From: Blautia sp.
Lineage (GTDB): Bacteria; Bacillota; Clostridia; Lachnospirales; Lachnospiraceae
Length of the DNA stretch: 5,322 nt
Assembly (NCBI GenBank): GCA_017515945.1
Contig: JAFWDX010000049.1
Coordinates: forward strand, 1 to 5,322
Direction: 5' to 3'
Below are positions 1-5,322 of the stretch, piece after piece. The notes beneath the pieces were generated by a model. It searched no databases, was not told where the DNA came from, and saw nothing but the letters and a program-made list of their open reading frames with translations. The stretch's first letter is position 1. The number at the start of each line of letters is the position of its first letter. Both the position numbers and the translations under genes were made by a program.

Positions 1-47
1 CATGAACGCTGTTCACAGAATGTTTGGAGGGCCTGACCCCATCAGAC
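1..47. other. Short flank downstream of mfd, no feature seen
   Basis: These 47 bases follow the mfd stop codon. They hold no T-tract terminator and no Shine-Dalgarno. The only hairpin is a weak 5-bp stem with a 3-nt loop (TGAAC-GCT-GTTCA on the plus strand, bases 3-15). A minus-strand ATG at bases 3-1 exists but has no ribosome binding site in front, so I do not call it as the start of a further gene. Whether the operon continues cannot be judged. Confidence 0.5.
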
Positions 48-3000
48 TCATGGATCCACCAAGCTCTGCAGGTCCCGGGCGAGGGTCATGAGGTCCGTGA
101 GCAGATTTCCCATGGGTCTGAGAAAGAGGGTCGGTTCGGGGTTGATGACAAACTGCAGGCGGCGATGGTACCGGGCGACCAGCCCGGGGAGGGCGCCGCC
201 GTTAAGTTTTGCTTCTTTATAAAAACGCAGGCGGATGTTTGACCCGATCTGGCGGATTTCCGTGACGTACGCACTGTGCGCAACAGCTTTGATCAGGGCG
301 ACGGAAAGCAGGTTCAGCACGGATTGCGGTGCCTCGCCGAAACGGTCCAGCATTTCATCGAGGATCTCTTCGTAATCCTGTTGCAGGGTGATGCCTGCGA
401 TCCTCTTGTACAGGTCAAGCTTATGATGTTCGTTCGGGATGTAGGAGTCCGGGATATATGCATCCAGGTCCAGGTCGATGGAAGTGTCAAAGTCCTCGAC
501 GGCCTTCTGTCCTTTTGCTTCCCGCACGGCTTCACCCAGCATCTTGCAGTACAGATCATAGCCTACCGCATGCATATGGCCGTGCTGCTCAGCGCCGAGC
601 AGGTTTCCGGCACCTCGCAGTTCAAGATCCCGCATGGCGATCTTGAAGCCGCTGCCCAGATCCGTGTATTCACGGATCGCGGCGAGCCGCTTTTCTGCTG
701 TTTCCTGCAGCATCTTGTCCTTTTTATACATCAGGAAGGCATATGCCGTGCGGTTGGATCTGCCGATCCGGCCTCTGAGCTGATAGAGCTGGGAAAGACC
801 GTAGCGGTCTGAGTCGTGGATGATCATCGTATTTACGTTGGAGATATCCAGGCCGGTCTCGATGATCGTGGTGGAGACCAGCACATCCAGCTCATGATCA
901 ACAAACGCGATCATCACCTTTTCCAGTTCCCTCTCGCTCATCTGTCCATGGGCAAATCCTACTCTGGCCTCCGGCACCAGCGCCTGCACCCGCATGGTCA
1001 CCTGGTCGATATCATTGACCCGGTTATATACATAGTACACCTGGCCTCCCCGACGCATCTCACGGCTAATGGCTTCCCGGACCGTTTCTTCGTCATACTC
1101 CATCACATATGTCTGGATAGGGATCCGGTCCATGGGAGGCTCCTCAAGCAGGCTCATATCCCTGATGCCGATCAGACTCATATGCAGGGTTCTGGGAATA
1201 GGCGTTGCCGTCAATGTAAGTACATCCACGTCTCTGCGCAGCTGTTTGATCTTTTCCTTGTGGCGCACACCGAAGCGCTGCTCCTCGTCAATGATCAGGA
1301 GGCCCAGATTTTTATACTGGACATCCTTTGAAAGCACCCGATGCGTGCCGATTACCACATCCACCAGTCCTTTTTTCAGGCCTTCGATGGTCTGTGCCTG
1401 CTGCTTCGGTGTGCGGAAACGGCTGAGCAGCTCCACGCGGACGGGGAAATTTTTCATCCGGCTGACAAAGGTGTTATAGTGCTGTTGGGCAAGGATCGTC
1501 GTAGGCACGAGGTAAACCACCTGCCGGCTCTCCTGGATCTCCTTGAAGGCGGCTCGCAGGGCGATCTCCGTCTTGCCGTACCCCACATCTCCGCAGATCA
1601 GCCGATCCATGATCTTTGAGCCCTCCAGATCCCGCTTGGTGTCCTCAATGGCGTTGAGCTGGTCGGCCGTCTCCTCATAGGGAAACATTTCCTCAAATTC
1701 GCGCTGCCAGACGGTATCCGGCCCGCACCGGTATCCCTCCTTATCCTGTCTGGACGCGTACAGCTCAACCAGATCCCTGGCGATATCCCGCACGGCTGTC
1801 TGTACCTTTTTGCGGGTCTTTCCCCAGTCCGGGCTCCCCAGACGGTTGAGCACGGGCTTGTGCTCTGTTTCCGAGCCGGCGTATTTAGAGAGCATGTCCA
1901 GCTGCGTGGCCGGGATAAAAAGGCTCCCGCTGTCGCGGTATTCGATCCGGATGTAATCCTTGACGACCTGATCGACCTCGACCTTTTCGATTCCCCGGTA
2001 AATCCCCAGGCCGTGGCGTTCATGGATCACATAATCCCCCGGCGTAAGCTCCGCGAAATCCTGGATCCGCTGGCCTGGATCCTTTTTCTTCTTCTTTCTC
2101 TCCTGCTGCCGTCTGCCGAAGATATCTGTCTCCGTCATCAGCGCGAACCTCTGCGCAGGATATTCAAAACCGTCATGGACATGGCCGTACGCCACGAGGA
2201 TTTCTCCCGGCTGCAGGATCCTCTCCGGATTCTCGCTGTAAAACGCGTTCAGGCCTTGATCCACGAGATCCTTCGCGAGCCGCTGCGCCCTGGTTCTGGA
2301 ACCGGACAGCAGGATGATCCGGTAACCCAGCGTTTTGTAATTGATCAGATCCCTGGCCAGCAGTTCAAAGCTGCCGTTGTAGCTGGCGACCGAACGCAAA
2401 AAGAGCTCTGTTGTATAACGGTATACCCAGTCAGAGGATGCAGGCTTTAAAAGGCTTACGGCCAGGCACGGCAGCGCATTGAGCTTTTGCATCAGTTCAT
2501 CCGTGCCGTGAAGCCAGTCCTCTGAAAGTGTCTGCTGCCCCTTTTCCATTCTCCGCTGGCAGCTGGCTTTGAATTCCTCTTCCGTCTGACGTGCACTCTG
2601 GAGCAGATGGAGTGGTTCATCCGCCAGGATACGCAGATCCTCCGGAAAATAATCCAGCAGGGATGCGCTTCCTTTTCCCTCCGGGGCATCCTCAGAAGCC
2701 GGATAGATCATGATCTCCTCCAGCGTATCCAGAGACCGCTGGCTGGCGGCGTCAAAGCTGCGGATCGAATCCACCTCATCTCCCCACAGCTCGATCCGCC
2801 AGGGATTGTCCTCTGTCAGGGCATACACATCCAGGATGCCGCCGCGGACAGCAAACTGGCCAGGCATATCGACCTCGCCTGTCATTTCGTATCCCAGATC
2901 CACCATCTTGTGCCGCAGCTCATCCAGATCCACGGTATCCCCCTGCCGGACAGTCACCCGTCTGCCGGCGATATCCTGCAGGGGTGAAAGTCTGTCCAGA

Positions 3001-3365
3001 AGGGCATCAACACTGGCAACGACCGTCAGCCTCTCCTTTTCCAGGAGCTTCTGAACCACCTGCATCCTCTGCCTGAGCAGCAGGTTTCCATGGATATCCG
3101 CCTGAAAAAACAACAGGTCCCGGGCAGGATAAAAGCATACGTCCGGGTCAAAAAAACGGCTGTCCTCAAACAGTTCCCGGGCACTATGCTCGTCCGGTCC
3201 AAGGATCAGCCTGTACGAAATATTTTCTGTAAGTGAAAAAAACAGATGCACCTTTTGGGACGGAAGACAGCCGCTCACGCTGACCGGGCCTTTTTCTTCG
3301 TCCAGGGCAGCCTTCATGGCAAGAAATGCCTCCTGCCCCTGAAGGGGCTCGAAAAACGTATTCAT
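48..3365 (-). CDS. mfd: Transcription-repair coupling factor Mfd (DNA translocase)
   Basis: Mfd binds RNA polymerase stalled at a DNA lesion, pushes it off using ATP-driven translocation on duplex DNA, and recruits UvrA for nucleotide excision repair. The product is 1105 residues, a little shorter than E. coli (1148) or B. subtilis (1177) Mfd. The N-terminal UvrB-like module has YPARDLLFF and VRGGILDVY (173-181); its Walker A position is degenerate (around 31-38, no GKT), as usual for Mfd. A Lys-rich linker (K424-K428) precedes the CarD-like RNA-polymerase-interacting domain (about 435-500, from LTPGDYVIHERHGLG through IPATQLD). The superfamily 2 motor follows: Walker A GDVGYGKTE at 592-600, DEEQ box at 693-696, TATPIPRT at 719-726, and QLRGRIGR at 862-869 with its arginines. 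The translocation region (FKIAMRDLELRGAGNLLG, around 905-924) and the C-terminal regulatory domain (from about 962, with YIPDSYIP) are complete. It is last in the visible run, 16 nt after pth. All key motor residues are intact, so it should be active. Confidence 0.98.
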   Translation of the reverse strand: MNTFFEPLQGQEAFLAMKAALDEEKGPVSVSGCLPSQKVHLFFSLTENISYRLILGPDEHSARELFEDSRFFDPDVCFYPARDLLFFQADIHGNLLLRQRMQVVQKLLEKERLTVVASVDALLDRLSPLQDIAGRRVTVRQGDTVDLDELRHKMVDLGYEMTGEVDMPGQFAVRGGILDVYALTEDNPWRIELWGDEVDSIRSFDAASQRSLDTLEEIMIYPASEDAPEGKGSASLLDYFPEDLRILADEPLHLLQSARQTEEEFKASCQRRMEKGQQTLSEDWLHGTDELMQKLNALPCLAVSLLKPASSDWVYRYTTELFLRSVASYNGSFELLARDLINYKTLGYRIILLSGSRTRAQRLAKDLVDQGLNAFYSENPERILQPGEILVAYGHVHDGFEYPAQRFALMTETDIFGRRQQERKKKKKDPGQRIQDFAELTPGDYVIHERHGLGIYRGIEKVEVDQVVKDYIRIEYRDSGSLFIPATQLDMLSKYAGSETEHKPVLNRLGSPDWGKTRKKVQTAVRDIARDLVELYASRQDKEGYRCGPDTVWQREFEEMFPYEETADQLNAIEDTKRDLEGSKIMDRLICGDVGYGKTEIALRAAFKEIQESRQVVYLVPTTILAQQHYNTFVSRMKNFPVRVELLSRFRTPKQQAQTIEGLKKGLVDVVIGTHRVLSKDVQYKNLGLLIIDEEQRFGVRHKEKIKQLRRDVDVLTLTATPIPRTLHMSLIGIRDMSLLEEPPMDRIPIQTYVMEYDEETVREAISREMRRGGQVYYVYNRVNDIDQVTMRVQALVPEARVGFAHGQMSERELEKVMIAFVDHELDVLVSTTIIETGLDISNVNTMIIHDSDRYGLSQLYQLRGRIGRSNRTAYAFLMYKKDKMLQETAEKRLAAIREYTDLGSGFKIAMRDLELRGAGNLLGAEQHGHMHAVGYDLYCKMLGEAVREAKGQKAVEDFDTSIDLDLDAYIPDSYIPNEHHKLDLYKRIAGITLQQDYEEILDEMLDRFGEAPQSVLNLLSVALIKAVAHSAYVTEIRQIGSNIRLRFYKEAKLNGGALPGLVARYHRRLQFVINPEPTLFLRPMGNLLTDLMTLARDLQSLVDP

Positions 3366-3375
3366 CCGCAATAAT

Positions 3376-3380
3376 CTCCG
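3376..3380 (-). promoter_or_regulatory. mfd ribosome binding site, deciding the start codon
   Basis: CGGAG on the transcript lies immediately after the pth stop codon. It is 10 nt before the ATG at 3365 but only 4 nt before an in-frame TTG at 3371. The spacing and the stronger codon both favour the ATG, which gives a 1105-residue Mfd; a TTG start would add just two residues (Met-Arg). Confidence 0.65.
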
Positions 3381-3381
3381 A

Positions 3382-3951
3382 TCAGGGCTTTCTGTTAAAT
3401 CGATTCATCGCTGCGTCCACTCCCTCTGACAGGATCACGGACACGGCATCCGCGGCCTCCCCGATGGCTTCATCGGCCTTGCGCCGCTCCTCTGCATTAA
3501 ACCTTCCCAGCACATGATCGGCCAGATCCCAGCCCGGAGGCTTCGCGCCGACGCCTACACGGATCCGGATAAAATCCTGCGTGCCGAGCTGAGCGATGAT
3601 ATCCTTGAGTCCGTTGTGTCCGCCGGCGCTGCCCTTTTTACGGATACGCAGCCGGCCGGGCTCCAGATCGACGTCATCGCAGATGACGATCAGCTCAGTG
3701 GAGGGATCAGCGTGAAAATAATCCACCATCTGACGGATGGGGCCGCCGGAAAGATTCATATACGAAAGAGGCTTCATCAGCAGGACCTTCTGCCCCGCGA
3801 TGACGCCTTTTCCATACAGTGCATTAAATTTGACCCCGCCGGAGGGGATCCGGTCACGGTCGATCAGTTCATCTACCGTGTCGAATCCCATATTGTGGCG
3901 GGTTGCCTCATATTCGCGCCCCGGATTTCCAAGGCCTGCGATAATATACAT
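3382..3951 (-). CDS. pth: Peptidyl-tRNA hydrolase
   Basis: This 189-residue protein is a full-length bacterial Pth (E. coli Pth has 194). It cleaves the ester bond of peptidyl-tRNAs that drop off ribosomes, freeing tRNA for reuse, and is normally essential; it acts in the cytosol. The start reads YIIAGLGNPGREYEATRHNMGF, giving the conserved Asn9 and the catalytic His19 (His20 in E. coli). The other active-site residues are present: Asn66 in MKPLSYMNLSG, Asp92 in CDDVDLEPGRLR, and His112-Asn113 in GSAGGHNGLKD. The ATG at 3951 is right because the first strand begins immediately after it and a Shine-Dalgarno stands upstream. The gene starts 8 nt after the GTPase-like gene and ends 16 nt before mfd; pth followed by mfd is a common order in Firmicutes. 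Nothing is missing or unusual in the protein. Confidence 0.98.
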   Translation of the reverse strand: MYIIAGLGNPGREYEATRHNMGFDTVDELIDRDRIPSGGVKFNALYGKGVIAGQKVLLMKPLSYMNLSGGPIRQMVDYFHADPSTELIVICDDVDLEPGRLRIRKKGSAGGHNGLKDIIAQLGTQDFIRIRVGVGAKPPGWDLADHVLGRFNAEERRKADEAIGEAADAVSVILSEGVDAAMNRFNRKP

Positions 3952-3956
3952 ACCAT

Positions 3957-3961
3957 ACCTC
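3957..3961 (-). promoter_or_regulatory. pth ribosome binding site overlapping the upstream stop codon
   Basis: The transcript reads TGAGGTATGGTATG: the TGA stop of the upstream gene (3962-3960) shares bases with the GAGGT Shine-Dalgarno, which sits about 5-6 nt before the pth ATG at 3951. Ribosomes ending the GTPase-like gene are therefore placed directly over the pth start, which suggests translational coupling. An ATG at 3956-3954 is out of frame and too close to the site. Confidence 0.75.
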
Positions 3962-4916
3962 AGTTGAAATAAACCATCTCATCCGCTAACGGAGCGCAGG
4001 GACGGATACTGTCCGCGATCAGGACAACGCCTTCCTCTCCGCGATACTCCGGCCGTTCCTCTACGCGAATATGGGCCTTCAGATCGATCCACTGTCCGTT
4101 TTTCAGCTGCACAGCCTTGTCATACTCGCAGATATAACCCAGGAAGGTCGTATCGTCCGCACAGCATGTCATGGCTGTCCGGCCCGGAACGAATTCATTC
4201 CTGCGCATGCCGACAGGCGGTCTGCGCACACGCGCCGTAAAGTGGATCTCTTTTCCGTCATATTTCTCAGGATGATCCGTGGCATCCACAAACCAGATCC
4301 CATAATCCTCCGGCGGGATCTCGATCACAGGCGCGTCGACGTCAAAGGGCATTTCGTCCTTAAAGATGTCGTCGATCTCCCCTGTTTCATTCTCAAAGAT
4401 GACTTCACAGCTGGGATTGGAGACCTTTATGCTCCTGCGGAAATTGGCCAGGGGGAGATCCATGCTGCTCCGGTTAAAGATGACCATATCCGCGCCCTTG
4501 ACCATGTCCATAAACAGGGACTTCATATTCTGGATATAAACCTGGAAGGTACTGGCGTCCGCAACCACAATATGCTGCTCAATCCCCCATCCGGAGGGCA
4601 GTTTCATTTCACGCAGGCGGCTCACCAGCCACATGCCGTTGTACTCGATCGCCACCCTTTCCGGCTTGTGCTTCATATCCAGCGTATAAAGCTTTTCCGT
4701 CGTGAACTCTTCTTCACTTTCGATGACCTCCACGACCGTATTGTACATGGCCAGCGTAGCCCTGTCGTACTCTTCCTCGCCCTCCTCACATACGATCAGG
4801 AGGGTTTTGCCGTCAACCTGGAAATACTCCTGTTCAAGAGTAAAGCCAAGAAATGACGTCTTGCCGCTCTCCAGGAAACCGGCGATCAGATAAATCGGTA
4901 CAGTCGTCTCTTTCAT
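3960..4916 (-). CDS. CobW-like P-loop GTPase with YcgQ/TIGR03943-like C-terminal domain
   Basis: This 318-residue protein begins with a G3E-type nucleotide-binding domain: a beta strand VPIYLIAGF, then Walker A GFLESGKT at residues 13-20 (family consensus GFLGSGKT). CEEGEEEYD at 43-51 sits where G3E proteins have the NEFGE switch region. Other G motifs are altered: IEYNGMW (90-96) stands at the usual ETTG segment, NRSSMD (148-153) replaces NKxD, and the metal-binding CxCC motif near residue 65 is missing. From about residue 205 the protein changes character: GKEIHFTARVRRP (from 221), FVPGRTAMTCCADD with Cys251-Cys252, GQWIDLKAHI, and a closing IRPCAPLADEMVYF. This resembles the C-terminal domain of B. 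subtilis YcgQ (TIGR03943/DUF1980), whose relatives are often encoded beside UPF0718 permeases and COG0523 GTPases. I infer a role in metal homeostasis with the upstream CobW protein; the substrate is unknown. No signal peptide or membrane segment is seen, so it should be cytosolic. The GTPase fold call is firm, the C-terminal assignment is moderately sure, and the function is open. Confidence 0.85.
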   Translation of the reverse strand: MKETTVPIYLIAGFLESGKTSFLGFTLEQEYFQVDGKTLLIVCEEGEEEYDRATLAMYNTVVEVIESEEEFTTEKLYTLDMKHKPERVAIEYNGMWLVSRLREMKLPSGWGIEQHIVVADASTFQVYIQNMKSLFMDMVKGADMVIFNRSSMDLPLANFRRSIKVSNPSCEVIFENETGEIDDIFKDEMPFDVDAPVIEIPPEDYGIWFVDATDHPEKYDGKEIHFTARVRRPPVGMRRNEFVPGRTAMTCCADDTTFLGYICEYDKAVQLKNGQWIDLKAHIRVEERPEYRGEEGVVLIADSIRPCAPLADEMVYFN

Positions 4917-4924
4917 AAATCATG

Positions 4925-4933
4925 TCCTCTCTC
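4925..4933 (-). promoter_or_regulatory. Ribosome binding site of the CobW-like/YcgQ-like gene
   Basis: The transcript reads GAGAGAGGA, 8 nt before the ATG at 4916, a strong Shine-Dalgarno match at good spacing. Another ATG lies between this site and the start (4923-4921), but it is out of frame and too close to the site. This fixes the start at 4916. The 30-nt gap from the upstream stop holds no convincing promoter, so the gene is probably cotranscribed with the upstream CobW gene. Confidence 0.85.
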
Positions 4934-4946
4934 GTACACTCTTATA

Positions 4947-5321
4947 TTAAAATCCGAACAGCGCCGCGAGAGCATCCTCCTTCAGATGCGCACCGATCAC
5001 GCACAGGCGTCCGGTATAATCCGGTGCACCTTCCCGGATCTCGGTCTCTTCCGGAACCATGTCAAAATAGATCCAAGTGCCGTCCGCAGCCGGAAGCATA
5101 CCCTTGGCACGGAGCACTTCGCCGAACTGTTCTGTATTGCCAAGTTTTTCGAGCATTGTCTCCAGCTCCTGGCGGGTAAACTTACGCACGGTCTCGCGTC
5201 CCCAGCTGGTAAAGATCTCGTCTGCATGATGGTGATGATGGCCATGGTGATCGTGATGGTCATGATCATGATGATCATGGTCATGATGGTCGTGGTCATG
5301 GTCCTCATGGTCGTGATCATG
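4947..5321 (-). CDS. CobW/G3E-family GTP-binding protein, C-terminal part (5' end outside window)
   Basis: This is the last 124 codons of a larger gene that runs off the right edge of the window. The visible protein starts inside a 32-residue His/Asp-rich tract, continues with ADEIFTSWGRET, and ends in a full CobW C-terminal domain containing FGEVLRAKG, a WIYFDMVPEE strand, and PDYTGRLCVIGAHL shortly before the stop. These are hallmarks of the CobW_C domain of G3E P-loop GTPases (CobW, YjiA, YciC/ZagA, ZNG1), cytosolic proteins implicated in GTP-dependent delivery of metals to target proteins. The N-terminal GTPase domain (Walker A, CxCC metal motif, NKxD) must lie beyond base 5322 and cannot be checked. 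A GTG at 5189 could be mistaken for the start, but it falls inside conserved sequence (the RETVRKFT stretch), so it is an internal valine. The stop is TAA, 30 nt before the next gene. The metal served (zinc, cobalt, nickel or other) cannot be told from this fragment. Confidence 0.93.
   Translation of the reverse strand, partial: HDHDHEDHDHDHHDHDHHDHDHHDHHGHHHHHADEIFTSWGRETVRKFTRQELETMLEKLGNTEQFGEVLRAKGMLPAADGTWIYFDMVPEETEIREGAPDYTGRLCVIGAHLKEDALAALFGF
5226..5321 (-). repeat. His/Asp-rich low-complexity tract in the CobW protein
   Basis: These 96 bases are a run of CAT/CAC and GAT/GAC codons. They encode 32 residues, of which 20 are His and 10 Asp, with one Glu and one Gly, ending in GHHHHH just before the CobW_C domain. 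Histidine-rich linkers between the GTPase and C-terminal domains are common in G3E metallochaperones and are thought to bind or store divalent metal. The tract continues to the window edge, so its full length is unknown. The near-repetitive DNA (units such as CATGAC and CATCAT) could change length by replication slippage, and the same bases create spurious open frames in other registers. Confidence 0.9.
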
Positions 5322-5322
5322 A

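Noticed and set aside
1..47. A terminator or further gene start after mfd
   Set aside because: Only a weak 5-bp stem without a T-run is present, and the ATG at bases 3-1 (minus) has no Shine-Dalgarno before it.
3366..3371. TTG at 3371 as the mfd start, adding two residues
   Set aside because: It lies only 4 nt from the GGAG Shine-Dalgarno and is a weaker codon; the ATG at 3365 is better spaced.
4071..4856. A 261-codon plus-strand frame antisense to the GTPase-like gene, and similar long plus-strand frames opposite mfd (1860-2450, 276-812)
   Set aside because: They lie wholly opposite strongly conserved genes, resemble no family I recognise, and are explained by codon bias in a moderately GC-rich genome.
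4930..4950. A possible promoter -10 element (TATAAG on the minus strand) in the 30-nt gap before the GTPase-like gene
   Set aside because: No plausible -35 hexamer lies at 16-18 nt upstream, and A/T-rich gaps in operons often show chance matches.
4947..5189. A separate 80-residue gene starting with GTG at 5189
   Set aside because: The frame is open upstream to the window edge and encodes conserved CobW sequence (ADEIFTSWGRET), so the GTG is an internal valine codon.
4997..5320. A 107-codon minus-strand frame starting with a Met/Ile/Thr-rich repeat
   Set aside because: It is the His/Asp repeat read in the wrong register and overlaps the real CobW frame; the composition is an artefact of the repeat.
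5221..5322. A CRISPR-like or tandem repeat array suggested by repeated ATGATC/CATGGT units
   Set aside because: The units are irregular, have no spacers, and stay in one reading frame encoding a His/Asp linker.

Overview
The window is one compact run of genes, all read from the minus strand. In transcription order they are: a 5'-truncated CobW/G3E-family GTPase (its C-terminal part only), a second and divergent CobW-like GTPase with a YcgQ/TIGR03943-like C-terminal domain, peptidyl-tRNA hydrolase (pth), and the transcription-repair coupling factor Mfd (mfd). Gaps between genes are 30, 8 and 16 nt, each with a recognisable Shine-Dalgarno sequence. This looks like one operon whose promoter lies outside the window, beyond the right edge. 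Every substantial plus-strand reading frame lies antisense to these genes and resembles no protein I recognise.

The organism is probably a moderately GC-rich member of the Firmicutes (Bacillota), most likely class Clostridia and perhaps Lachnospiraceae-like. The pointers are the adjacent pth-mfd pair typical of Firmicutes, the strong purine-rich ribosome binding sites, the style of the Mfd and Pth proteins, and the small second CobW-like protein, which I associate with Clostridia. This is inference from protein style and gene order; there is no rRNA or other marker in the window.

Layout: 4947-5321 (CobW C-terminal half with a 32-residue His/Asp linker), 3960-4916 (GTPase with CC-containing C-terminal domain), 3382-3951 (pth), 48-3365 (mfd), 1-47 (short 3' flank with nothing supportable).

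Functionally the run joins two themes. The two upstream genes look like metal-handling proteins: a G3E GTPase with a metal-binding His tract, and a partner lacking the usual G3E metal motif but carrying a Cys-Cys domain. The two downstream genes are housekeeping: Pth rescues peptidyl-tRNA, and Mfd removes stalled RNA polymerase and recruits repair. The most interesting part is the GTPase pair, especially the hybrid protein at 3960-4916 with its degenerate nucleotide-binding motifs. A weaker curiosity is a dnaX-like arrangement of signals inside mfd that could permit -1 frameshifting. I see no mobile element, CRISPR array, RNA gene or clear defence system.
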